Source of the DNA: Auriscalpium vulgare
Taxonomy: Eukaryota; Basidiomycota; Agaricomycetes; Russulales; Auriscalpiaceae
Assembly (NCBI GenBank): GCA_019915015.1
Contig: JAHBBC010000006.1
Location: 1,612,001 to 1,676,000 of the forward strand
DNA: 64,000 bases
Direction: 5' to 3'
Part shown: piece after piece, positions 1-10,392 of the stretch
Layout: each line of letters opens with the position of its first letter
Numbering within the stretch: the first letter of the stretch is position 1
Position numbers and translations under genes: made by a program
Notes under the pieces: generated by a model
What the model was told of the DNA's origin: nothing
Database searches by the model: none
The model's input: only the letters and a program-made list of their open reading frames with translations

Positions 1-1097
1 CGTATAGAGGACTGTACCCCTTTGCGTCGCATTCCTTCATGATGGCCTTAATGCTGATGGTTTTGCCATTTCCTGCGCAAACGCTCAGCGGCGAGGTGCA
101 GTATCGAAGGAGGACGACGTACCAGGAGGACCATACATGATGAGGCCACGCTACATCATGAATGTGGAGTCAAAGTTTCGCCAATGACCATGCAATGCGG
201 ACTCTTTACCTTCCAAGGAAGAGCTAATTGCTTGTAAGTCCATTCTGAAGAGAAAAAACCGTTTACGTCCTTCTTGAGAGCGGCCTTGAACTCATCCTCT
301 AGTATAACATCACTCCAGTTTGCCTTCTGAACCTCCTTCCAGAGGCCGCCATCCTTATTCCAGAACCCTTGATTGAAGACCCAAATCTCGTCATGCAGCT
401 GGTCTGCCCAGATGCCGGCCGACAGTAGAAGCGCGCGGGAGAGATCCTCGGGTCCTTCGTGAAGGAGGAAGTGCATGCTGACATCGCTGAAGCCCACTGG
501 CCACTAGGTGTATCTGTTGAGAAGATGCGGCGATGCAGTAGAGGAAGGCATACCGTGGCAATATAGAGGATGAAGTTCTTAGTCTGCGGAAGAGATATTC
601 ATTAGTGAGAAGCCTGGAGGGATCCTGGATAGACACACCTGCCAAGTAAGTTTGAATGCGCCATACTGAACTTGATGTGCGATAGCTCCCGGGACGGGGC
701 CAGCATTCTTCGGCAGCGGTTGGAAACGGATGCTGGTAATCAGTTCCGATGGAGATATTGCCTGTACATCAACGCCCGGAAATCCCAGTAAGTTCAAGCG
801 GTAGTCCGAGGTCCTGAGTAAGGAATGTCCCGGATATAGTTTGCGCAGGTACTCGGATCTGGGAACGAGTTGAGACACATGGAAACAAGACAAGACCAGA
901 GGTAGACGTACATGAGAATTGTAGGTCCGGAATGCTTTGCAGACGCTGGGGACAGAGGTCACTGGCTGACTGCGGTGATCTGTATGGGCGGACTTGCCTT
1001 GGTCAAACCAATGACCATAGAACGGGTCCCCATCGCTGTCCTCCTGGAAGGAGACTTTCACGAAGGCGTCCGAGACGTCGGGCGGTGTGTTGCTCAT
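1..1097 (-). CDS. AAA-type ATPase, partial (C-terminus outside window)
   Basis: The protein starts MSNTPPDVSD at the ATG ending at 1097 and runs off the left edge. Several exons join coherently. An N-terminal region of unknown function is followed by a segment (about 497-230) reading GLWKEVQKANW and FFSSEWTYKQLALPWK. After an intron comes KRGLIMYGPPG, and after a second intron NGKTISIKAIMKECDAKG. Together these give a Walker A motif, GPPGNGKT, interrupted by an intron within its Gly codon. This layout (short helical lead-in, then P-loop) fits fungal AAA ATPases of the 'ATPase AAA-type core' group. Walker B, sensor and arginine-finger regions lie outside the window, so the subfamily and substrate cannot be told. 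It is divergent from TOM20, with 197 bp between the starts. Confidence 0.8.
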
Positions 1098-1294
1098 TAT
1101 ACGTGCGGTCTGAGGCTGAGGAGGATGTGCCAGTGTGTACTGGCAGAGATGGAACACGTTGCACTAGATACGCGTCCGCAGTACTTAGTACGAGACGCGC
1201 GAAGTCGAACGCGTGGGACACCTACCCACGTGATGCGATGGGTCGGAGGCAGTCGTACTCGTCGCGTAAACTCGTGTCCACGACGTCAACCACC

Positions 1295-2070
1295 ATGTCC
1301 AAAACAACCACCGTCCTCACCGTCGCCGGGCTGGGCCTCCTTGCATATGTCGTCTACTTTGATTATAAGCGGAGAAATGACGCTACTTTCAGAAAGAAGC
1401 TCCGTATGTTGTTGTTCTTTCTCCCCGTGTCACGTATCTTACTCGACCAGGCAAGGAGAAGAAGAAGGTCGACAAAACTGTAGCCCAGACGGCAGCAGCG
1501 GATCCCGATGGCTTATCCACGGCCTTCCCGCAAGGTCTCACAGATGCCGACATTCGCGCTGCCATGGACAAGGTCAAGAGCGAGGAGGTGCCCCCCAGCC
1601 CCGAGGAAAAGGAGACGTATTTCATGACTCAAGTCGGTATGGGCGAGCAGCTGTGCGCTCAAGGTGCGTTGCACAGCCTCAATCAACCTTCTGTTTACTG
1701 ACGTGACCCTCCAGGACCCAACTTCTACCTGCCTGCCGCCATGTGTTTCTACCGAGCTCTGCGGGTCTATCCCACACCCGTCGAGCTTATCATGATCTAT
1801 CAGACCACGGTTCCCGAACCAGTTTTCAAGGTGCGTCGGGCTTAGCTCGTTCAAGATAGTCGTTGTTGACAGCGTTTGCAGATTGTCATGGAAATGACGC
1901 AGTTGGACGTGAGTGCACCTCCACCCTCAGCAGAGCACGAGGACGAGGGGCAGTCTGTGGTGTCGGAGGATGAGACGAGTCCGTCCAGACGTGGACCACC
2001 CTCAGAAACGTCCTCGCAGGACTGGGACCAAGTGACTGATCCTGGCAGCCAGACCCCTGCCACGACATGA
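1295..2070 (+). CDS. TOM20: Mitochondrial import receptor subunit TOM20
   Basis: Outer-membrane receptor that recognises presequences for the TOM complex. Four exons: 1295-1403, 1451-1663, 1715-1830, 1882-2070, giving 208 aa. An N-terminal membrane anchor (TVLTVAGLGLLAYVVYFDY, residues about 5-23) is followed by a basic stretch (KRRNDATFRKKLRKEKKK), as expected for a signal-anchored outer-membrane protein. The receptor domain contains EEKETYFMTQVGMGEQLCAQ and a tetratricopeptide-like core (FYLPAAMCFYRALRVYP). The tail is acidic and disordered and ends SQDWDQVTDPGSQTPATT. The last exon holds a perfect internal donor (GTGAGT at 1909) that can splice this receptor to the downstream MYND-SET exons; see the next entry. 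The start is the first ATG before the anchor. Confidence 0.93.
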
Positions 2071-2189
2071 TGTCTTGTGTACCCGAGTGCTCGTTACCTC
2101 TACATCCCCTCATGATCTCTTATCATTTCATGCGCTTGTGACGAGTATTCTAATATACGTTCTGCCTCCATCCATTTTCGATCTTTCAG

Positions 2190-3626
2190 GTGAAAGAGCG
2201 TGTTGAAGGTGAGCCTCAGTCATCACATCCTGTCGAACTGAGACGAGCCCATTCTTGAATCTGGTAGGCTACTACGACCACTTCCCAGAGAAGTCCATGA
2301 ACGTTTCTGTGAAGCCGATCGACGTTCCTACCAGCGACGGCAAAGTCCTGCGCAGGCGAGCCTTGGTGGTCAACAAGGACTTCTCTGCAGGTGAAGTCAT
2401 CTACAAGGTAGTCTCTGAGAGTGTGCTGGTGTTCTTTTTGGCTCAATCAAGACAGGAACAACCTGTAATTGCTGCGCTGGATGCCGATTTAGAGGGCAAA
2501 GGGACACATTGCTCCCACTGCCTGCGCCAGATCAATAAGGGGATGGCCATTCGACCCGACTCCGATCTCCTGAACTCGGTCTACTGCTCCAAGGAATGCC
2601 AAGTCAACTCCAAAGCCCAGTCTCAAAACCTCCTTTTCGGCTCAGAACCTGCAGTCCCTCCTGAGCTGAGATCAGAGGCTAATGGAGGCAGCGAGATCGC
2701 ACACAAGGCGGCTCAAGAGAAGTTTCTGGAGTTCATCAAGACAGATCCCAAGTTGGCGCCTTTATTGGTCGCTCGCTTCGTCGCACGCAATGTCTCTGTT
2801 GAACTCGCCAAGCTCACACCTCGGAGCGCTGGGTCACCCAAGCAGCATGATGGCTTGGAATACACTCTTTTTGATCACGTCGAACGACTGAGGTACTTGG
2901 AGATCGAGGCCGCTAATGAAGGTTGGGCACCGCTCCAGGCCGTCCTGGAAACCGCAATGCCGGGACTCAGCGAATTCCTGACGGACGAGCGCTTCGCAAC
3001 TTTACTCGGAAAGATGGCGTATAATGCATTCGGCGTTACTTTCGGCGGTGGGCGTGACGATAAGGTGGGCATCGACTTTGCACGCTTCTGGTTACATTTA
3101 CCAACGCGAGCCCCGTATGATAGCCTGTATCCATCGAAAGACCCGAAGATATCGAGAGGACGAGGACTCCTTATGGCACATTTAAACAGGTTGGCGCGGG
3201 ACTTTACACTGTATCTTCCTACGTGAGTCTCGCATCCTGTTGGGGCAGTCTACGTTTATACTGATGCTTCATTTTGCTCTACAGACGGGGCATTCCTGTG
3301 AACCGTCTGCGCGGCCATCCTTCAGCGGTGGAACGGCTGAGCTGCATCTGATCGCCAACCGCGATCTTAAAGCCGGCGATGAGCTAACTGTCGCATTTGT
3401 CGACGTCTCAAAGCACGATGATGAGAGCGTCGTAGAGGGGAGGCGACGCCGGCGAATGGAGCTTGCTCGCGGGTGGCGATTCGCTTGCACATGCGCGCGC
3501 TGCGAGGCTGAGGCTCCTTCCGAAGGCGACAGCACCCCCGTTCAGAAGGACGAGTCGAAGGTCGAGGACTCAGTGAAGCATTTGGAGGAGCGCGAGAGTC
3601 AGGCGCAGGCTGCACAGATTGATTGA
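2190..3626 (+). CDS. MYND zinc finger-SET domain methyltransferase module, probably expressed as a TOM20-SET fusion
   Basis: Exons 2190-2208, 2268-2407, 2456-3064, 3124-3222 and 3285-3626 join in frame. They encode a SMYD/Set5-like protein: a lead-in reading VKERVEGYYDHFPEKSMNV; a zinc finger of MYND type (CSHCLRQINKG...VYCSKEC, about 2508-2600); a long helical insert (LLVARFVARNVSVELAK); then the SET core (AYNAFGV, THSCEP, ELTVAFVDV) and a post-SET Cys pair (CTCARC). Such enzymes methylate lysine using S-adenosylmethionine. No ATG precedes the conserved lead-in: the first is at MNVSVKP, inside it. Splicing from 1908 (TOM20 codon Asp) to 2190 is phase-compatible and yields one 557-aa protein. 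Initiation at the internal ATG near 2297 is the alternative. Confidence 0.85.
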
Positions 3627-3910
3627 CGTCGTTGATGTAGACGACTGAAAAGTAAAATACCGTCGTCCGCCTGCTTAAATAAATAAATAGTCTTATGGCC
3701 AACTTTCACCAACAAAGCGAACGATTCAGGAATGATAGAGCCCACATTTGCATCCACTCTTGCAAACATTAGTGGCACGTAGCCATATTATACTATGCTT
3801 ATTTAAAGACAGAAGGCGAATACAGTATGCAGTTGAGAGCGTTGCACATATACAACAAGCTTACATCGATAAACAAGCATCCATTCCATTGAACGTTAGA
3901 CGTTGAACGT

Positions 3911-6012
3911 TTAAGTTGCCAGACTTCGCCACATGCCCTCTGATGGCAACTCACTACGAGCCTTCAAAATCTTCAGCGCGTTGCGCCGCCCTCGACTTTC
4001 CGTGTCTGCTTCCTCATCTTTGTCGTCTTCGTCCTCCCCGTCATCCGCTTCGAAATCGAGTGCGCCAGGGTCCAATGAGCGCTTCCGATCGCGCGTCGCA
4101 TATGCCGCCTTGCGGTTGGCGACTGAGGATGCAACAACGGGTACCTGCCCTTGCGTCTCGAGCAACATCGGTAGCCGCGACTCGAGATCTTGCGCGGTGG
4201 ATGGCGCAAACCCCGGTTTTTTGGGCGGATGCGAAGGAGGGCCGATAGTGATGGGCAAAGAGGCGGCAATTGGTTGGGTCCAATCTAGGGACATATGAGT
4301 TATGAGGAGGAGCTACGTGTTGTTTGGATAGGAGGGTACCTTTCTGAGGCAACGCCAAGCCGTTCGAGTGTGCGTCGAAGTCATCAAGCTCAGGAAGCGG
4401 CCCTGGCTCGTCAGCGGCATCCTCATCGACATCTTCAAAGTCGTTGGGATCGGCCGAGTTCGACTTGTTGGAGAACAACTTCCACGCTTTGCTGTCCTTC
4501 TTCCAGGCGCTTCGGTGGCTAGGCGTGGAGGCTGCAACTAATCGTGCCAGCTCTGTTTCCCGCGGGCTCAAGACCTCTGGTGACAATGAGACCCCTCCAT
4601 TCACCTTGGCCGCGGAGCGGGGAGACAACGGTTGTTCTTCACCTATGATGACCCGAAGGGCAGATGGGGCAGGTAATGATGCTGGGCGCAATGCGGAAAG
4701 TGACTGGGGTAACCCTGCGGTGCCACTAGTACTACGATGGCGTGGAGGGCGGGTATGGACGGTGGGTGATTCGACAAGCGGCAGAGAAACCTGCGAGGAG
4801 CCTTCTCGTACAGCATCGACATCATCGTCTTCAAGATCAAAGATATCTGCTCGACGTCAGTAAGCCATGAGGCGCGTCCGAATGTGGGTGCAACGAACCC
4901 TCTTCATCTGTCTTCGCTGGCGCAGTCTCACCCACGTCTTTGGGAGCCTTGTCGACGGGGGGCTTGATATCAAAAGTGACTTTGCGTTTTCCTTTGTTTC
5001 GCGAGGGGCTTGGGGTCTCCGAAGTCACGTTGTTCGCTTGGGCCTTAACAGAAGTTTTTGGAGGCGTCTGTGGGTTCTGCGTGTTTGTCGCTGTCCCGGC
5101 AACAGGCGGGGGTTTGGGAGACGCCACAGAGGAAGGGCCGGCTTTGGCATCCTCAGGACTAGATGATATTGGACGTCCCTGGCGTCCTCGGGTGCCAGCA
5201 GATTTCTCTCTCTCTGCCTCGATGTCGACGACATACTTGAAGCTGGTGGCTATGTCGATGTCCTCGCGCATGTTACGGCGGAACGCGTCCCTAGCGTTTG
5301 GGGAGGCATTGGGCACGGGACTTCTGGGAGTAGACGGTCTGTCACCTGCGGCGGGGATCTGCCGCCGGAAGTCTTCACCTCGGCCCTTGGAATGGTGGAA
5401 CACGGACGTTGCCAAAGAGGTCGACAGAGCGGACGGGTTGCGAGAAGCTGCCGAGGGCGAGGTAACGCGTGGCTTGGGGGGGGATAGGGGCACGAAGTCG
5501 TGGATAGCATGAGGTGTTCCCCGCCCAGAGCTCGTGCCGTTTCCCTGTGATCCTGCAGAGCTATCTCTGGCTGTCTGCCTGCTTTGCAAGTTCTCTTTCT
5601 CGAGCTGATCTTCATTTTCGCGGTACCACATCCAGAGGACCTGCACCTGACGACGCAGTTCGGCTTCCTCTTGTTCAATTTCAGATGACCTCGCAGCGAT
5701 GAGCCTCGAGATTTCCTCCTCGGCTGCATCGCGTAAGGTTTGTGATCGCTCCGATGCGATGAAAGCCAGGTGACCAAACAGCGGATGGGATGGGGTGAAG
5801 GGCACAGGCGGGAAGAGCGCAGCTAGTGGTGGCAAGAACGAGCGCGTGCCAGACCGCATGGCAGATTCATCGGGAGACGAGGATGGGGCGTAGGGAGACA
5901 AGGCCGGTGGGGGTGTGGGCGAAGAAGGGAGGACAACAAAGAAGGTGCTGGAGTACGAGGGAGAGGCAACAGCCTTCGCAATAGCACTCCCAAACTGTGG
6001 CAAAAACGGCAT
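3911..6012 (-). CDS. Hypothetical disordered protein with short coiled coil
   Basis: Three exons join well: 6012-4899, then 4846 to about 4339, then about 4280-3911. The intron at 4898-4847 runs from a GTTCGT donor to a CAG acceptor, giving an EEDIFDLEDDD junction. I do not recognise the family. The N-terminus (MPFLPQFGSAIAKAVASPS) is followed by an ordered helical part with a likely coiled coil (AAEEEISRLIAARSSEIEQ through ENEDQLEKENLQ). The remainder is Ser/Pro-rich with repeated SP/TP sites and basic patches (RNKGKRKVTF), and acidic tracts (EADDGEDEDDKDEEADTES). The end is a short helical tail (RRNALKILKARSELP) before MWRSLAT. The composition suggests a phosphorylated nuclear or cortical scaffold, but that is inference. 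An in-frame TTG upstream (6030) is not used here because ATG 6012 is available. Confidence 0.7.
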
Positions 6013-6987
6013 GAGCCTCTTGAGCCTCAAAAAATGGATATGTTGAAAATATATTGATCACCAGCATCACGACGCCAAGACACCGAAGTGCCATGCCAAT
6101 GCCAAATTCGTAGCTTCGAGAGAGTTTATGCAGACACATGGAGACTCACCAGACAATGTGTGGAGAGCTCAATCCACCCCGATGTACTGTTCAGAACCCC
6201 TTCAGCTTGCTCTGACCAATCGCCCATCGACCTCTCCGTCCCATCGATATCTGCCGCGATGGGTTGAACAACGCGGTACACCACTCGGCGACACAATAGG
6301 CAGGTCAGGGAAGTATGTTGAAAAGGTCCGTTCTTGTGCGCGTCCGGAGTTCGAGTTCTTAGCGTAAATTGGCGGTGGATCTGGAGTCCTATTTCGACAG
6401 ATCACACAGAGCTAGACAGAGGAGAGTACGCACCACCGCGATGCCCCTGTCACCAGCATACACCGGCGTGTAGTCGCTTTCCCCAAGCTCCGGAGGGTCA
6501 GAGTCCGTAGGCTGCGGTCGTATTCGGACGTTCAAACATGAGCATGCATACTCCGTCATGCTGAACTAGAGACGATGTGACGGACGACGGGGGAAGGGTA
6601 GACGAGGAGTAAACGTGCAGAGCGCGCGTTCATCGAGGAGAGAGGAAGCTTGGCGGCTTGGACCACCTGCGTCGTGGACAACTTTGGAGTATGCCACTCG
6701 GTGACTCCGATCCGGACAGCCGCCGCATCACCGTCCCACAAAAACGAAAAACGAAAAACGTAGTTCACAAACATATCCGTGTCGACGCAGATGTCCTGCG
6801 GTATCCATCTCCCAGAGGCAGGCTTCAAGCTTCAAGCTTCAAGTCTCAGGCATTGAGTCCAACCGATCTGTTCAATACGGCATCCAAGTGCCCGCAGTCA
6901 TCTTGCAATATTATATCAGTGCGCTCTCCCCTCCCAACCAATACTGTCTAGAGTAGATAAGCGTAGCGTGCAGCTCGTCTCCGAACA
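6013..6987. other. Intergenic, no gene seen
   Basis: This 975-bp stretch lies between the 5' end of the disordered-protein gene and the 3' end of the CLPTM1 gene. Short open frames exist on both strands but none has splice-supported continuity or recognisable protein-like sequence. Around 6743-6760 there is AAACGAAAAACGAAAAACG, and near 6823-6843 a short tandem of CTTCAAG units. It probably carries the promoter and 5' UTR of the gene on its left. Confidence 0.6.
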
Positions 6988-9755
6988 TCACTGAGTCTTC
7001 TTCGTCTCCGCTTGCTTCTTCTCCTCTTCTGATTCGAGGACCTGACCGTACTCGTTAATGCGTTTGGGATCAATGCGATAAATCCAGCGCTTGAAGCAGT
7101 GGTTTCAGTATTCTGAGAGGGATGAGATCCGCACAGCATAGTTCTAACCTGGTACAGGAAAATTAGGAAGACGACATCGTCACGGAAGCAAGCCAGCCGG
7201 TGCAGAATGGGCATCTTGATTATGAACCTGCGCAAAGGACGACTGAGAAAAGGCGGCCAAACACCTGCAGAGACCCTTACGCGAATAAGTCATCAATGAC
7301 AGTAGACAGCGTCTTGTACACCATGGACTTCATGGGCATGTGCGCGACACTCTGGATAAGGATATGCCTGTCAGTGTGACGCATTGGTATACCAGAAAGA
7401 TCATCACCTTGAGCTTGTAGTTGATGATGAGCTGGGGTACGAGTTGCGCCTGAAAGCGGGGCCCATCAACACTATGCGGGGGTCAGGGTGAGTGCGACTC
7501 ACGAAGCCGAACATATAAACGAAGGAGGTAAGAGTCGAGATGACGAAGCTATACCAGCCTCGGTGTGAATCGTAAATGAGCGAGTACACAGCGTAGATCG
7601 CCAACGATGGTATCGTGACCCATGAAACATAGCGGAAGGCTAGCTTGTCGTATCTGTCAAGTGATTGTAGTCAGTAACGTCGACCGCACATATGCATATG
7701 GCCTTCACTGACTCTTGGGTCTTCTTTTCGTCCTCACTGAGGACATGCTTGTCTGCAAACGCGTCAGGAAAAAGCATGAAAGGAGAGGATGAAACCCCAC
7801 CCGTTATAGCTAGAGTCCACGGGAGCTTCGAACCCGCAGGTGATGATACAATCTTGATGTCCACGGCTTTGGTGATCTGAGAAAGTCAGATTAGGGAGAA
7901 ATCGAGCCAGGAGAACGAGGTCGGACGCACCTTCCACGCCTCAATGAGCAGACCCGTGCCTGATCCGAAAAGGATCATCCAGCTGGTGTCGGTGTTGTTG
8001 TCAATGAGATACAACAGGATGATCAGCTGGACGAAAACGTTCGTGACGATCTAAATGAAGTTTAGTCAGTGCCTGTCGTAGACGACATGTGTAAGAAACG
8101 AACGCTCCTGGAAGAAAGCTCAGCGAGATAGCGACATCAATGCCAAGGAATCTACGAACCGAACCGACACTCCCACTAGCTCTTGCCTGTTCTTCCAATG
8201 AGAGACATCGTTCTTGAAGGCAAGCAATTCAAATCTGAACGGAAAGGTCAGATCACTTAGTGGCATCCAGGCCACGACGCCAAAAAAAACAAGACTGACA
8301 ACATGTGTAGGAGGCTGACAAGACCGGTCAGTCCAAGGAACCACGGATTCGTCTCCACCAGCATGCGCTTGAGCTCGTCAATTTCCGCCCCGGAACTTCC
8401 GCCCTGCTGCTTTACGGCCTCTTGGAATCCAAATGACATCGAGGCGAACAGCTGATACTTGAAGTACGACATCGGCTGGAAGACTATCTGCAGCGGGAGG
8501 GTTGGTGTCGTAGTGTTGATCTCTGCATACTGGGAGCGCAAGTGCCAGAACTCGTTCGGGAAGATGATGGGCTGGTAGTAACCCATGGTTCCCGTCTGGT
8601 CGCGCTTGCCGGGAACGAGGTGGATGTCTGCGGCAAAATTGGTCAAGTAGACTCAAAGGATTTGTGCAACCCACGTTCAGCAACCGGAGCAGCCAAATTT
8701 GCGTATTGTATGACAGCGGAATCGGACACAACCGCCAGGGTCAGATTCTAGGACAACGGTCAATAAAGGCACGCCGTCAGATAGTGTAAAGCGACATGCC
8801 TGATGCCAGAAGGACGCTACGACATCCGGCTATAACGCGGAGCCAAAGTCAAGGCCAACAAGCTCAAGGAATGATCAAATTACCTCCACCTCTTCTTTGA
8901 ATTCTTCTTCTTTCTCCCCCTTTGCTGAGAGAAGATGATGCTCTTTTCGAACCTTCGGTTTGGGCATGTAGCGTGTTAAGACTATGCAGGTACCCGTCAG
9001 CCCTCGTACAAATACTGTGCGGTGGGACGTACGTTTCCTGACATGATGCACCGAAGCAGGACTATACCGAGGGCTCGTGGGGTTGGGATCCGCTTGGTTC
9101 TTGGTCAAAAAAATATCGGCCCACAGCGAAGCATTGTGTTGTACAGACTGGCACGGTGTGAGCTCTAACCGCCGTCAATAGCTTGACGGCTCGCACCTCG
9201 GGTATCTTGATATCGTACTCCACAGTCCTAGACTCCCCCCAGTCGCCCAAACTTATATCATGCCACACGAAGTGCGGCAGACTAGCGTCTTCGCCTTTGC
9301 GCTCGAACACCTGGCCATTACTGTCTGTTGTAAGATACACGTGCATAGATACCGGAATGTTGAGCGGCCATTCGGGGTGAATTTGTGCTGGGGGAAGTAG
9401 GAACGGGTTGACCGACGCGGCAGGAATGGCTGCGGGGATGCCTCCAGGAGATACCGCTGCTGGAGGAGTCGGTGTCTTGGAAGAGAAAAACTTCCCAGCT
9501 GCGCGGAGAGCGTCAATATAAGAGTAGCAGCATTCCATGAAGCCCGAGACGAACCGACTTGTGTGATCACATAAATTATGAACATTTGCTGAAGACCGAC
9601 AGTCAGTATGGACGTGTCGTCTTGTACGACGCGCGTGTAATTCGCACCTGTCCGATACTGATGAACTTGCGAAGAGCAGACTCTTCCTGTTGCCCGGCCT
9701 GGCCCGCCGCGGGGGCAGGCGTGGCCGCGCGCTGTGCGGGAGCTGGAGTAGACAT
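6988..9755 (-). CDS. CLPTM1-family multi-pass membrane protein
   Basis: Start ATG at 9755 (MSTPAPAQRAATPAPA...), stop at 6988. About ten exons. The family includes human CLPTM1 and CLPTM1L, ER/Golgi proteins linked to receptor trafficking and lipid scrambling. A first membrane segment (FIIYVITQ...) is followed by a large lumenal beta-rich domain with PLNIPVSMHVYLTTDSNG (about 9380-9310) and FVWHDISLGDWGESRTVEYD. Then come GYYQPIIFPNEFWHLRSQYA, a cluster of transmembrane segments, the hallmark KNDVSHWKNRQELVGVSVR, NVFVQLIILLYLIDNNTDTS, KLAFRYVSW and AQLVPQLIINYKLKSVAHMP. The C-terminal stretch has MPILHRLACFRDDVVFLIFL and RWIYRIDPKRINEYGQ, with a charged cytosolic tail. All family landmarks are in order, so the gene appears intact. 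It is divergent from chitin synthase. Confidence 0.92.
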
Positions 9756-10392
9756 GAGCGTGCGTGCCAAGGACTCCGACTCGGGAGACGCGAGACGCGA
9801 GACGCGTGCATAGCTCGCCGACATACCCAGTCGGGCAGTGCGGCAGATGCCGCGCTGTTAATCCAGCATATTGGAGGCGAGCATTTTCTGTTTCCTCCGC
9901 TGATGTTGCTTGACAGGCGTGCACGAATGCAACCCAGTATTCCATGCGCGTGTCTGCAGACGTCGCAACCCAAAATATTGATGCTGACCGCGCGCGCAGA
10001 CGTCGACATGCATCGCAACAGGATTTACGCCCGCCCGCCAGCGCCCATGTATGTAATAAGTCTGGACGAGACCGCTGAGAATTGCTGTACCATCGACGCT
10101 GCGTTGGTGAGGCCGACTCGGGAGTGACCTATGTGATTCCATGAACAGCATAGCGATAACATATGGCAAAGAAAGATCAGAGACTGAGATGGCAGCAGTG
10201 CAGCACCGGAGTGGCCGGGGGCGGTGCAGCGCTGCGTATCACTCTGTATCACTGCCTCGTTACGCGCGCGCAACAAAACCCTCGAGCTTCTCCGCACACC
10301 GGATCGACCCAGCCTTACCCTCCTGCCCTTGCCTCCCACAACGCCCAGGCCGCCAGCCCGCCCTACCGCTCGTCGCTCAGCTCGACGCAGAC
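9756..10392. promoter_or_regulatory. Shared promoter region of CLPTM1 and chitin synthase genes
   Basis: These 637 bp separate two divergent start codons, so both promoters must lie here. Pyrimidine-rich runs precede the chitin synthase start. I found no convincing TATA box and no supportable gene; the open frames here show no conserved features. Confidence 0.5.

Noticed and set aside
2255..3226. SET-domain gene starting on its own at 2255
   Set aside because: That position is TTG within an intron acceptor region; no ATG precedes the conserved lead-in, and the upstream exon 2190-2208 completes it better.
6340..6365. tRNA T-loop-like GTTCGAGT
   Set aside because: The flanking five-base arms do not pair and no acceptor or anticodon stem can be drawn.
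6815..6845. Tandem repeat of CTTCAAG-like units
   Set aside because: Only about three copies; ordinary short repeat without further structure.
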